A DNA stretch of 64,000 nucleotides from Candidatus Cloacimonadota bacterium (GTDB lineage Bacteria; Muiribacteriota; UBA6191): assembly GCA_002402105.1 (NCBI GenBank), contig NVVD01000015.1, positions 27,488 through 91,487 of the forward strand. The letters are read 5' to 3'. The notes below the pieces were generated by a model that was not told the DNA's origin, did not search any database, and saw only the letters and a list, made by a program, of their open reading frames with translations. Below, piece after piece: positions 34,909 to 44,099 of the stretch. A program made the translations under genes and the position numbers. Numbering within the stretch: the stretch's first letter is position 1; each line of letters begins with the position of its first letter.

Positions 34909-35907
34909 GTGTATAAAATGAAAAGCAGTAATTTAGATTATTCAGATTCTACTTATGATGAAAACTACTTAGGTGAAGATGATGATTGGGAATCTCGTTT
35001 TTCAGACTTGAAATCTCTTTGTTCTTCTGAGATTGATATAGATGAAAAAATAACTTTTTTAAAAGAAGCATTAAATGATAACCATAGGGCTGTACGTTAT
35101 ACGTCTGTTACCTTTTTAAAAGACCTAGAGCATGAACAGGTAGAAGAGCTATTAATTTACGCACTTTGTGACTCTGATGAATGGGTAAGAGTTAGAGCGG
35201 TTGAGGGTTTATCTCGCCTAGACTCTCCAGATGTAGCAGAAATATTTGTTAAATATTTGGACCAAGAAGAAAATCCAAAGGTAAAGGCTACTTTAGTCAA
35301 ACATTTGGGCTTATTTCAAGAAGATGGCTTAATACCAACAATTGCTTGTTATTTAGAAGATGAAGATGCTCGTGTACGTGCAAATGCTGTAGAAGGTTTA
35401 GGATTTTATCCAAGTGAAAGAGTTTTACATATTATTAAGCCTTTTTTAGAAGATGATAACCCCAGAATCAGAGCAAACGTCGCTTTAATTTTATCAAAAA
35501 CAAGTGATACTAAAGCACAATTAACTATTGATGAGATGTTAGATTCAAAAAACTCTTATCAAATAGTAGGAGCAATTTTTTCATTAGGTGAGCTTAAAGA
35601 TGAAAAATATATTCCAAAACTATTTGAATATTTAAACCATCCTTCTGCTTTAATTCAAAGAAATGTTAGAGATGCTTTAATTAAGTTTGGTATAAAAATA
35701 CAAGGACTTTTATTAAAAGAGATTCGTTCAAGGGGTGGAGATTTTTTTGTAATTGGAGCTATTCAAGTTTTGGGGTTTATTGGAGATAAAAAAGCAATAA
35801 AAACTTTAATAAATTTAATGGAATCAGGAGAAGGTGAAGTGCGCTCTTTTGCAGAAGAGTCTATTGATAAAATTTATCAAAGAGCAGAAAATAAAGAGAA
35901 TTATTAG
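34909..35907 (+). CDS. HEAT-repeat protein (PBS lyase-like repeats)
   Basis: A 332-residue protein made almost wholly of HEAT repeats of the short PBS-lyase type: NDNHRAVRYTSVTFLKDL, SDEWVRVRAVEGLSRLDS, DEDARVRANAVEGLGFYPS, DDNPRIRANVALILSKT and so on, about 8-9 units. Such repeats form a curved solenoid for protein binding. The acidic N-terminus (about 40 residues, DSTYDENYLGEDDDWE) is likely disordered. The GTG at 34909 with AAGGAG five bases upstream is preferred; ATG at 34918 is the alternative. The gene has its own promoter directly after the HEAT-Apt fusion. It could compete with or bridge to that protein's HEAT part, which is inference. Confidence 0.9.
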   Translation: MYKMKSSNLDYSDSTYDENYLGEDDDWESRFSDLKSLCSSEIDIDEKITFLKEALNDNHRAVRYTSVTFLKDLEHEQVEELLIYALCDSDEWVRVRAVEGLSRLDSPDVAEIFVKYLDQEENPKVKATLVKHLGLFQEDGLIPTIACYLEDEDARVRANAVEGLGFYPSERVLHIIKPFLEDDNPRIRANVALILSKTSDTKAQLTIDEMLDSKNSYQIVGAIFSLGELKDEKYIPKLFEYLNHPSALIQRNVRDALIKFGIKIQGLLLKEIRSRGGDFFVIGAIQVLGFIGDKKAIKTLINLMESGEGEVRSFAEESIDKIYQRAENKENY

Positions 35908-36092
35908 GTAACCTTGTAGTTTTCTTTATTAAAGTTCAGAAAGAAAGACAAAATATCTCATGTACCTCCTCTTTTTGTTTGCCTTTTATTTTCTCTTCCA
36001 ATAATATTGTTTATGACTTTTTGTTGCTTTTAATATATAATCACTTAAACTTGTTTGTTTTTGTCAAAATACTTATCTTGGAGCTTTTTAGC

Positions 36093-38063
36093 TTGAAAAA
36101 CTATCCGTTCATATATATTTTTGTTTTTGCTTTATTTTTAAATACTTCTGTATTTTCACAAAAACTACACTTTAGTGCATCTTATCAAGAGTATAATCAA
36201 AAATTAGGTTTAATTGTACTAAAAGATCAGGCCTCCATAGTTGGAGCAGATTTTCAAATTGAAGCTGATAATTTACAATATAATTTAGTAACGGGTGATA
36301 CTTATGCTCGTGGTAATGTAAAGCTTTTCAAAGAAGAAGATGTAGTTAGAGCTGATAGTCTTAAATATAATATACGAACCCAAGAGGGTTCAATGGAAGA
36401 TTTTAAGACCATAACATTAAATACTTTTATTTCAGGACAATCAGCAATAATGCTTCCTCAAAAAATGAAACTAAGTGGAGCTCATGCTACTACTTGTGAT
36501 CATATGCATCATCATTATCATATTACTGCTAAAGAAATGATTTTGATTCCAAATAAAAAACTTTTTTTAAAGAAAGCCTCCTTTTACCTCGGAAACAGAA
36601 AAATATTAACCGTACCTGCTTATAAGTTTGATTTAACTGGTGGTAGAGCAGATGCTCCTTTAGTGATTATTCCAGGATATGATCAATCTCGAGGGATATA
36701 TACTAAAATTAAATGGGATTATTACTTTAATGAAGACTTTTATGGAGAAGTAAAAGTAACTCCAAGCTCTCGGCAAAAAGTAGATTATGAAGTTAGTGCA
36801 GAAATAAATGATACAAAAAGGTCTCCTAGCCAAGTAACAATCTCTCGAAATAATGATGACTTTACAGGTAATACTTCAAATAGAGTTGCCTTTGTTCAAA
36901 GTTACTCTCATGAAACGGCAGGAGACGCTAACTTAAGAGTTAATTATTTAGTAGATTCATCACGTTTTTTTTCAGATAACAAAGAGTTAGATTACTTTTT
37001 AGACTACAGAAAAAGTTTAGATAAGGGTTTTGTTGCAAGATTAGAGGTACAAGGTAGAGAAGACCCTGATAAAAACTCTTATCTTCAAGATAGTTTAGTA
37101 CAAAGCTTGGGTAAAAAACCTTCTATATTTTTAGACTCACCAACTCGTAGAATTAGTGGAGGGCCATTTCAATATCGTTATCAATTAGGTTATACAAAAT
37201 ATAAAGAGCAATCATTTACAAAAACTGTAGATTCAGCAGTTAAAGATATTGTATTGCATGGTTATCACGATACAATTAATACATTGGGCGGAAAACTAAG
37301 AACAAACACTATGTTCAAAAAAAGTTATTATAGTGGTGGTTCAGATAGAGATTATTTTCGTTTAAATACGAGTTTAAATCATAAACTAGGTAAAGATTTT
37401 TCATCTTTCTTTCAGTATAACTGGCATGATGTAGATGGAATAAACCCGTTTGTTAGCTTTGACAAATTAAATGATCGAGAGCTTTTAACTCATCGTTTGG
37501 CCTATCATTCAAAAAGAATATCTAGTACTTTGTTTCAATCTACATTTGATTTAAAAAGAAGCTCGTTTGGCTCTTTATCTTCAAATATAAGATATAGAGG
37601 TGTAAGCCAAATAAGACCTTGGTCTATAAATTTTAGAGCAGCTTATCAAAATGGTCGTAAAAAATCATCCTTGAGTGGTCTGAAATTATCTTCACTTTTT
37701 ACAAATTATAGCGTAAGAAGACCAGATATTTGGGAGCTTGACTTCAGAGCTCAATATTCAAATCTAAACTCTAGGTGGGAGAGTTTTACCCAAAGTACAG
37801 AGTATATTTTAAACAGAAAAAATCGAATAGAAATGTATAGTCATTATAATTCTGTTACAAATGAGCTAACTCGTTTAAGTCTTGGGGTTACAAAAGATTT
37901 TCACTGCTGGGAAGGTAAATTAGACTGGGATTTCAAACAAAAAGAGATTTCAATTCAGTTTTATTTAAAGCAAGGGTCTAATCAAGGTCTTGGACTAAGA
38001 CTAAACTATGAAGAAGCTCTAAGAATCACTCCAGACTTACCAGAAATAAATGAAGCAGTTTAA
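36093..38063 (+). CDS. lptD: LPS-assembly protein LptD-like (OstA domain plus barrel)
   Basis: A 656-residue protein from the TTG at 36093, chosen because GGAG lies 9 bases upstream and a signal peptide follows (KNYPFIYIFVFALFLNTSVFSQ). Longer frame extensions to 35979 are hydrophobic but have no such support. An OstA/LptA-type domain (DFQIEADNLQYNLVTGDTYA with GNVKLFKEEDVVRADSL) leads to TTCDHMHHHYHITAKEMILI, like the TTC...PHYxIxA signature of LptD plugs, and a long barrel from about residue 190. LptD inserts lipopolysaccharide in the outer membrane. The barrel is smaller than in E. coli (about 780 residues). No lptE is nearby. Confidence 0.82.
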   Translation: MKNYPFIYIFVFALFLNTSVFSQKLHFSASYQEYNQKLGLIVLKDQASIVGADFQIEADNLQYNLVTGDTYARGNVKLFKEEDVVRADSLKYNIRTQEGSMEDFKTITLNTFISGQSAIMLPQKMKLSGAHATTCDHMHHHYHITAKEMILIPNKKLFLKKASFYLGNRKILTVPAYKFDLTGGRADAPLVIIPGYDQSRGIYTKIKWDYYFNEDFYGEVKVTPSSRQKVDYEVSAEINDTKRSPSQVTISRNNDDFTGNTSNRVAFVQSYSHETAGDANLRVNYLVDSSRFFSDNKELDYFLDYRKSLDKGFVARLEVQGREDPDKNSYLQDSLVQSLGKKPSIFLDSPTRRISGGPFQYRYQLGYTKYKEQSFTKTVDSAVKDIVLHGYHDTINTLGGKLRTNTMFKKSYYSGGSDRDYFRLNTSLNHKLGKDFSSFFQYNWHDVDGINPFVSFDKLNDRELLTHRLAYHSKRISSTLFQSTFDLKRSSFGSLSSNIRYRGVSQIRPWSINFRAAYQNGRKKSSLSGLKLSSLFTNYSVRRPDIWELDFRAQYSNLNSRWESFTQSTEYILNRKNRIEMYSHYNSVTNELTRLSLGVTKDFHCWEGKLDWDFKQKEISIQFYLKQGSNQGLGLRLNYEEALRITPDLPEINEAV

Positions 38064-38083
38064 ATTAAATAAAGGTAAAACTT

Positions 38084-39097
38084 ATGTCAACTAAAAGCAA
38101 GGAAATGAACTCACGTAATAAAATTGCGATTTTTTTAATGTTTTTAGGGCCTGACTTATCTCGTGAAATAGTTAAATTACTCTCAGAAGAAGAGATGGAG
38201 ACAATAGCAGTTGAGATAGCACGTATCAGAAGAGTAGATCAAGAAGATCGTGATGCTGTTGTAGAAGACTTCTATAATATGGTCAAAGCACAAGAGTTTA
38301 TAACGTCTGGTGGTGTTTCAGCAGCGAGAGACTTTTTAAGGGCAGCAGTTGGTGATGAAAGTGCTGAAAACATTATTTCAAAATTAACATCTTCATTAGA
38401 GGTACAGCCATTTGATTTAATTAGAGCGGCTGATCCAGAGCATTTGAAAAATTTTATTTCAGGAGAACATCCACAAACAATAGCATTAATTTTGGCTTAT
38501 TTAGCTTCTGATAAAGCAGCTATAATATTGTCTTCATTTAATGCAGAGACTCAAGTAGAGGTAGCAAAACGACTAGCTATGATGGACAGAACAAGCCCTG
38601 AAATTGTTAGAGACGTTGAGTCTATTTTAGAGAAAAAACTATCAAGTGTCTCTCAAACAGATTATGCATCTGTTGGTGGGGTAGACTCTTTAGTAGATAT
38701 TATCAATCAAGTCGATCGTGGAACTGAAAAAGCTATTATTGAAAACCTTGAGATTCAAAATCCCGATTTAGCAGAAGAAATTAAAAAACGTATGTTTGTA
38801 TTTGAAGATTTGAATATGCTTGATGATAGAGGTATGCAAAGGGTTTTAAAAGAGGTTGATAGTAAAGATTTAGGCCTTGCTTTAAAGTCAGCTTCAGAAG
38901 ATGTTAAAAAGAAATTTTTAAAGAATATGTCTAAAAGAGCTTCTCAGATGTTACAAGACGAGATGGCTTTCATGGGGCCTGTACGTATTAAAGACGTAGA
39001 AGAAGCCCAACAGAAGATTGTAAATGTTGTTAGAGGGCTTGAAGAGAATGGTGAGATTGTTGTATCTCGAGGTGGCGAAGACGAACTAGTAACATAA
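38084..39097 (+). CDS. fliG: Flagellar motor switch protein FliG
   Basis: A 337-residue FliG of standard length. The three domains are visible: KIAIFLMFLGPDLSREIVKL at the N-terminus (binds FliF), the conserved GEHPQTIALILAYL near residue 126 in the middle domain, and the C-terminal torque-generating domain with MFVFEDLNMLDDRGMQRVLK and KNMSKRASQMLQDEMAFMGP. FliG links the MS ring to the rotor and contacts the stator. No other flagellar structural gene adjoins it here. It lies between an LptD-like gene and infA, so the flagellar genes are dispersed or this FliG has another partner. It begins 21 bases after the upstream gene. Confidence 0.97.
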   Translation: MSTKSKEMNSRNKIAIFLMFLGPDLSREIVKLLSEEEMETIAVEIARIRRVDQEDRDAVVEDFYNMVKAQEFITSGGVSAARDFLRAAVGDESAENIISKLTSSLEVQPFDLIRAADPEHLKNFISGEHPQTIALILAYLASDKAAIILSSFNAETQVEVAKRLAMMDRTSPEIVRDVESILEKKLSSVSQTDYASVGGVDSLVDIINQVDRGTEKAIIENLEIQNPDLAEEIKKRMFVFEDLNMLDDRGMQRVLKEVDSKDLGLALKSASEDVKKKFLKNMSKRASQMLQDEMAFMGPVRIKDVEEAQQKIVNVVRGLEENGEIVVSRGGEDELVT

Positions 39098-39113
39098 TAA
39101 TTATTCAAAAAAA

Positions 39114-39142
39114 TTGACATTTTAGGGCAGTCCTGATATTGT
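39114..39142 (+). promoter_or_regulatory. Sigma-70-type promoter of infA
   Basis: A consensus -35 TTGACA (39114-39119), a 17-base spacer and the -10 TATTGT (39137-39142), 44 bases before infA. Confidence 0.82.
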
Positions 39143-39185
39143 CGTCCAAAATATCTATACTTATTAAATTTGAAAAAGGCTAAAA

Positions 39186-39404
39186 ATGGCAAAAACGGAT
39201 ACAATAGAGGTAGAAGGAACTGTACTTGAAGCTCTTCCTAATGCCATGTTTAATGTAAAACTTGAAAATGGACATGAGCTTTTAGCTCACATATCTGGAA
39301 AAATGAGAAAGTTTTATATCAGAATTATTCCAGGAGATAAAGTCAAAATAGAAATGTCTCCATACGATTTAACCCGTGGAAGAATCACATATCGATCTAA
39401 GTAA
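39186..39404 (+). CDS. infA: Translation initiation factor IF-1
   Basis: A 72-residue IF-1, an OB-fold protein binding the ribosomal A site. It reads [60 protein letters not shown] and [12 protein letters not shown], the whole family from end to end. It has its own promoter (39114-39142). The tilS frame opens inside its last codons, so the two are probably expressed together. No recognisable infA-specific attenuation signal is seen. Confidence 0.98.
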   Translation: MAKTDTIEVEGTVLEALPNAMFNVKLENGHELLAHISGKMRKFYIRIIPGDKVKIEMSPYDLTRGRITYRSK

Positions 39405-40356
39405 GATTTTTAATCAACTTAAAGACGAAACTTTTAGTAAAGCTTTTCCAATTGATGGGAAAGTTTTTCTTTTATCCCTGTCAGGTGGGGCAGACTCTGT
39501 TTTTTTATTTCATTTTCTTTGCTTTTTAAAAGAGAATCATGACTTCACTTTTGAAGCTATACACTTTAATCATAATTTAAGAGATAAGGAGTCTGATCAA
39601 GATGAGGCTTTTTGTAGAAAGCTTTGTAATGATTTTTTTGTACCTCTATATGTAAAGCACTTTACTTTTGATAAAATAAAAAATCTCCAAGATAGTGCTA
39701 GAAAAGCACGTTATAAATCTTTGAAAAAATACTTAAGTCAAAAAGAAAATGCTTTTTTATTAACAGCTCATCATTTAGATGACTCGTTAGAGTCTTTTCT
39801 AATTGGTTTGCATCAAGGTAGACTAGATAGCAGAATTTTATCACTAAATAAGTTACAATTAAGTCATAAAATTTTACGACCGTTGGTTTCATTAAAAAAA
39901 GAAATGATAGTAAGTTATTTAAATGAAAGCAATTTAATCTATAGAACTGATTCTTCTAATTTGGATATTAAATATTTGAGAAACTTTTATAGAGAGTCTT
40001 CAATCATGAAATATTCAGACGACTTATTTAAGATTCAAAATTATTTAACTGAAGTTGAAGAAAGTAAGAAGAACTTATTTTTAGCAATGCTATCTGGTAA
40101 GACTATAAATGATAGTAATTTTAAAATAAAAAAAGAAGATATTAAAAGTTATAGTATAACTTTTAAAAAAGAGTTTTTTTATTATATAATTCAGAAAAAC
40201 TTCGTGAAATTTATGGCAAAGTTAGATGTTAAGCGAATAGAACAGCTTTTTAATATCAATAGATTTGGTAAGAAAACTTTTATCCTATCTAAATATGAAA
40301 ATAAAAAACTTTGCGTCATTGAATATAGTAAAAAGTATGAAATATTAGTTGATTAG
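39376..40356 (+). CDS. tilS: tRNA(Ile)-lysidine synthetase
   Basis: A 326-residue TilS, which changes the wobble C of the CAU-anticodon tRNA(Ile) to lysidine. The PP-loop [15 protein letters not shown], the [15 protein letters not shown] segment and [16 protein letters not shown] are clear. The C-terminal part is shorter and more divergent than in E. coli (432 residues). The likely start is GTG at 39376, 29 bases inside the end of infA, since no ATG, GTG or TTG is available between there and the PP-loop; this makes translational coupling to infA likely. It is followed by the sensor kinase 5 bases on. Confidence 0.88.
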   Translation: MEESHIDLSKIFNQLKDETFSKAFPIDGKVFLLSLSGGADSVFLFHFLCFLKENHDFTFEAIHFNHNLRDKESDQDEAFCRKLCNDFFVPLYVKHFTFDKIKNLQDSARKARYKSLKKYLSQKENAFLLTAHHLDDSLESFLIGLHQGRLDSRILSLNKLQLSHKILRPLVSLKKEMIVSYLNESNLIYRTDSSNLDIKYLRNFYRESSIMKYSDDLFKIQNYLTEVEESKKNLFLAMLSGKTINDSNFKIKKEDIKSYSITFKKEFFYYIIQKNFVKFMAKLDVKRIEQLFNINRFGKKTFILSKYENKKLCVIEYSKKYEILVD

Positions 40357-40361
40357 GATAA

Positions 40362-42392
40362 ATGATGATAGAAGATGCATTTTCGGATAATTTTACTTTA
40401 TTTGTTCTAGCTGTATCTATTGTACTTAGTTTTGTACTTAGAAGACTTATTGATGAGATTCAATTAATAAAAGAGTCTTATTCAAAAGATTTAATTTTAT
40501 TTACTGAAAAAATTGTAGAAGAGCATCCTTCTTTAGAGCACTTTTATCAATTAGCTTTATTGTTTTATAAAAATAAAAACTATACAAAAACAGATGAGTA
40601 TTTAAAAAAGTTAATCGGAGAAGGGGTTTTTGAAAGAGAAGCTAAATTTTATTTAATTTTAACTTTGGTTGAATTAGGCAAACAAGAAGAAGCCAAAAAC
40701 TATTTTTCTTCTTTAGATTTGAGTTTATATTCAAAAAGAGAGGTTTTAGAGTTAAAAAAATCTCTTATTAAGACCAGAAATATTTTAGAGTTAAAAGAGT
40801 GGTTATTGAATGTTTTATTAACTAGGGTTCCCCTTCAGTTATCTTACTCAAAAGACTTGTCCTTTAGTAAAGAGATTAAAATTATTGCTGCTTTACCAAC
40901 TAGATATACAAAAACAACTTTAAAATTTCAAAATATAGATTCATATATTTTTGAAACAAAAGATCAACATTTAAACCGTAATGTAGAGCTTTGGGTGTTT
41001 AAATCAGAAGACTTAAATAAAGATGAAAACATTTTTTTAGAATTGCCTAAAACTTTAGCAAACTTACATTCAAGGTCTTTTCCTGAGGTTTATGACTTAC
41101 AGCAGGGTAGTTTGGTTTTTTATAGTAAAGAAAAGTTTGAAGGAGATCATTTTTTTGAATACATTAATAAGCTAGAAACAAAAAAGAAGTTTGCAGAGTG
41201 CTTTTCACTATGGATTTCATTATTTACTCAACTAGAGTTTTTGTATTTAAATCAATTGACTCTAAAAAAAATGGATTATACTCAAATAGGTTTTCATTCA
41301 AGAAAAGAATGTATCTTTATTTTTCAAAGTTTAGTTATATATGAAGAAGAAGCTAGTTTAGGTATTTTATCGAAAATACAAGAATCTTTTATATTATATA
41401 TACAAAAACTTTTAGAAAAGTTTTCTTTAGATTTTGAAGTAATAGAGATGTTTTTAAGAAGTTTTGAGTTTAATCATTGTTCTTTAAAAGAAAGTATTCA
41501 TTTAATAGAAAACCTATTGCAAGAATATCTTAAAGAGTCTCGTTTAGATATAAATGATTTATTAAAACAATTGGACTTATTAGAAGAGATTCATCGTTCA
41601 TGTATTCATGGTTTAAAGGGGAAGTTTTCGGTTTATCAACGCTATTTATATGATCAAAAAAAATTATTAAAAACTTTTTTTAGAGATTTAAACATAGATG
41701 ATGTTAATGTTAAAATGAAATATTTAGTGAAAAAAAAAGAAGATTTAATGAGCTTGCCAAAATTGCAGGTTTTTTCATTAACAGAAGAGATATTGGCTGT
41801 TGACTTTGAAAAAGTTTTATTAAAGATGTTTCAATATAAAAATGAATTAGGTAGTTTAGATGGGGATAAAAATGCAGAATTTTTTTTACAGACTCAATCT
41901 TCTTTTTTTACAAAATTAAGTAACTCTTGTTCAAAGTTTTTAAAAGACCATGAATATGATTTAGAAGAGGGTATTTTGTCTTTTATTAAATCAAATACAG
42001 AGAAAGATAATATTGATATAAGTATTGACTCACAGTTAATTTCAAAAAAAATACGTGTTGTACATAAAGCACAATTTGAAAAAGAAATTTATTTATTATT
42101 TGAAAATGCAGTTAATAACTCATTTGAGGCAGGTTCAAAAAGTGTTTCATTTTTTTTGTTGAAAAAGTCATCACAAGAAATTAGGCTTGAAATTATAGAT
42201 GATGGCCCAGGGATTAGTGAAAATATATTAAAAGAATTAAATCAAGGGTTTTCACATGGATTGAGTATAGGTGGTACCGGTTTAATGGCGATGAAAAACT
42301 CTTGTAATATAATTGGTGCACAACTAGAATTAAAAAATCTAGAAGAAAGCGGTTTTTCATTATCTATTGATTTACCATCTTTTAGAAATTAG
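40362..42392 (+). CDS. Sensor protein with TPR-like, kinase-like and histidine kinase ATPase regions
   Basis: A 676-residue protein. One membrane span (FTLFVLAVSIVLSFVL) is followed by TPR-like helices to about residue 145. The middle (about 170-400) resembles a degenerate Ser/Thr protein kinase: NVELWVFKSED as the Lys strand, LPKTLANLHSRSFPEVYDLQ, and FEGDHFFEYINKLE as the hinge, but the catalytic HRD and DFG are not found. The C-terminal third is a histidine kinase core, with a possible phosphoacceptor in SCIHGLKGKF near 415, N box LFENAVNNSFEAG, DDGPGIS and GLSIGGTGLMAMK. An NtrC-type regulator follows 18 bases later and is the probable partner. The pseudokinase reading is an inference. 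Confidence 0.8.
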   Translation: MMIEDAFSDNFTLFVLAVSIVLSFVLRRLIDEIQLIKESYSKDLILFTEKIVEEHPSLEHFYQLALLFYKNKNYTKTDEYLKKLIGEGVFEREAKFYLILTLVELGKQEEAKNYFSSLDLSLYSKREVLELKKSLIKTRNILELKEWLLNVLLTRVPLQLSYSKDLSFSKEIKIIAALPTRYTKTTLKFQNIDSYIFETKDQHLNRNVELWVFKSEDLNKDENIFLELPKTLANLHSRSFPEVYDLQQGSLVFYSKEKFEGDHFFEYINKLETKKKFAECFSLWISLFTQLEFLYLNQLTLKKMDYTQIGFHSRKECIFIFQSLVIYEEEASLGILSKIQESFILYIQKLLEKFSLDFEVIEMFLRSFEFNHCSLKESIHLIENLLQEYLKESRLDINDLLKQLDLLEEIHRSCIHGLKGKFSVYQRYLYDQKKLLKTFFRDLNIDDVNVKMKYLVKKKEDLMSLPKLQVFSLTEEILAVDFEKVLLKMFQYKNELGSLDGDKNAEFFLQTQSSFFTKLSNSCSKFLKDHEYDLEEGILSFIKSNTEKDNIDISIDSQLISKKIRVVHKAQFEKEIYLLFENAVNNSFEAGSKSVSFFLLKKSSQEIRLEIIDDGPGISENILKELNQGFSHGLSIGGTGLMAMKNSCNIIGAQLELKNLEESGFSLSIDLPSFRN

Positions 42393-42410
42393 AAATTATT
42401 TGGGGAAATT

Positions 42411-43811
42411 ATGATACAAGTTTTAGTTGTTGAAGATGATGAAAATTATAGTTACGAAATCTCAGAAGAACTCGAAGAAAAATTTAAAAATATATGCAAT
42501 TTTTCATATGCAAAAAACTTAGATGAAGCAAAAGAAATCATTAAATTTAAAAGTATAAACTTAATGATTATGGATATTATATTTCCATTACATTCAGGAG
42601 ATATTAGTGAGGTTGATTATAAAGCAGGTGTTAAGCTATTAGACTTTAGTATAGAAAATAGTTTTAAAGGTAGCATATTGGTTTTATCATCACAAAATAA
42701 ATCATTTGCCGTAGATTTATTGATTAAATATAAAAATGTAAAAGATTATGCTTTTAAGGACTCTCCTTGGATAGAAATTTTTTATAAGGTGCAAAAGCAA
42801 ATTGATTTCATACAAGAAAAACAGGTATTATTATCTCAGGTTGCAGAGAGGTTTCCTTTTATTGGTAAATCAAAGGCTTTAGACAAAATAAAATTAATAG
42901 CTAAAAAAACGGCAAACTTAGATTCGACAATTTTAATTACAGGGCCATCTGGTGTTGGTAAAGAAGTTACTGCTAGACATTTTCATAGTGTATCTAATCG
43001 CTCTTTAGGAGCTTTTATTGTTGTAAATTGTGCTGCTGTTCCTGAAAACTTATTTGAGAGTATTTTGTTTGGACATAAAAAGGGTTCATTTACAGGTGCA
43101 AGCGAAGATCAGATAGGTCAATTTGAGGCAGCTGATAAAGGAACAATTTTTTTAGATGAAATTGGTGAGTTGCCTTTGATGATGCAAGCAAAACTTTTAC
43201 GAGTTTTACAAGAAAAAAGAGTGACTAAAGTCGGAGAACTTCTAACTAAAGATATTGATGTAAGAGTTATTGTTGCAACAAATAGATGTTTAGAAGAAGA
43301 GGTGAAAAAGAAAACCTTTAGAGAAGATTTATTTTTTAGATTAAATGTTTTACCTGTAAAAATTCCTCCATTGAAAGATAGAATTGAAGATTTATCAGAG
43401 TTGAGTGACTTTTTTATCGAAAGAATGTTTGAAAAAACAGGTTTGAAAAAAGTTTTGAGTGCTAAAGCAAAAGATTTGTTTTCTAGGTATCCGTGGGTTG
43501 GTAATGTACGTGAGCTTAAAAATACTATTGAAAGACTAGTAATTTTAACAGAGTCTGATGAGATTGGTTATGAAGATGTTGTTTCTATTTTAAATGTTAC
43601 GGATGAGTCTGACTATAGGGTTGGTTTTCCATTAAATATTTCAAATTACAAAGATGTAAAACAGGGAGTAATTGATTGTTTTCATCGAAATTTTTTTACC
43701 CACTATTTAAGAGAGAATAATTATCAAATATCAAAAACAGCAGAGCAGATCTCATATAACAGAAATGATTTATCCCAACATATTAAAAAGCTCGGTTTAG
43801 ATAAAGATTAA
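42411..43811 (+). CDS. NtrC-type sigma-54 response regulator
   Basis: A 466-residue activator. The receiver domain (1-125) has its phosphorylatable Asp near 54 (LMIMDIIFP) and a divergent N-terminal half. The AAA+ domain has Walker A GPSGVGKE near 177 and the sigma-54 contact GSFTGA near 225 (consensus GAFTGA, with Ser for Ala), then Walker B TIFLDEIGELPL and the arginine finger region. A Fis-type helix-turn-helix (YQISKTAEQISYNRNDLSQH) ends it. The upstream sensor gene (40362) is probably its kinase. A near-consensus sigma-54 promoter at 43910 and the pseudopilin cluster follow at once, so its likely target is that cluster. Confidence 0.95.
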   Translation: MIQVLVVEDDENYSYEISEELEEKFKNICNFSYAKNLDEAKEIIKFKSINLMIMDIIFPLHSGDISEVDYKAGVKLLDFSIENSFKGSILVLSSQNKSFAVDLLIKYKNVKDYAFKDSPWIEIFYKVQKQIDFIQEKQVLLSQVAERFPFIGKSKALDKIKLIAKKTANLDSTILITGPSGVGKEVTARHFHSVSNRSLGAFIVVNCAAVPENLFESILFGHKKGSFTGASEDQIGQFEAADKGTIFLDEIGELPLMMQAKLLRVLQEKRVTKVGELLTKDIDVRVIVATNRCLEEEVKKKTFREDLFFRLNVLPVKIPPLKDRIEDLSELSDFFIERMFEKTGLKKVLSAKAKDLFSRYPWVGNVRELKNTIERLVILTESDEIGYEDVVSILNVTDESDYRVGFPLNISNYKDVKQGVIDCFHRNFFTHYLRENNYQISKTAEQISYNRNDLSQHIKKLGLDKD

Positions 43812-43909
43812 CGTACCAAATGCATGAAAAACCTTGCATTTGATAAATTAGATGCAATAAAGAGCTTGCTATTTTTATTCAATTGATTGATTTTAATTCG
43901 GTTTTTGTT

Positions 43910-43926
43910 TTGGCACGAAACTTTCT
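43910..43926 (+). promoter_or_regulatory. Near-consensus sigma-54 promoter of the pseudopilin cluster
   Basis: TTGGCACGAAACTTTCT matches TTGGCACGRNNNTTGCW at all but one position, the G of the -12 GC (here TC). It lies 174 bases before the pilin ATG and directly after a sigma-54 activator gene. The rest of the 43812-44099 gap shows one hairpin (AAATGCA/TGCATTT, 43818-43841) and no other gene. Confidence 0.6.
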
Positions 43927-44099
43927 ATTAGTATTTGGTGAGATTGAACTTGTATTTTTAAATTAAATGCTATAGTTTGAATTTAGTAGACATTAAAGTT
44001 GGCTTATATGGTGACTTTAATTAGTTTTAAGTATTTTTAGTTTTAGCAAAATGCAAAAGGTGTTTTGATTAGATTCTATGTTCATATAAGGAGAAGGTT

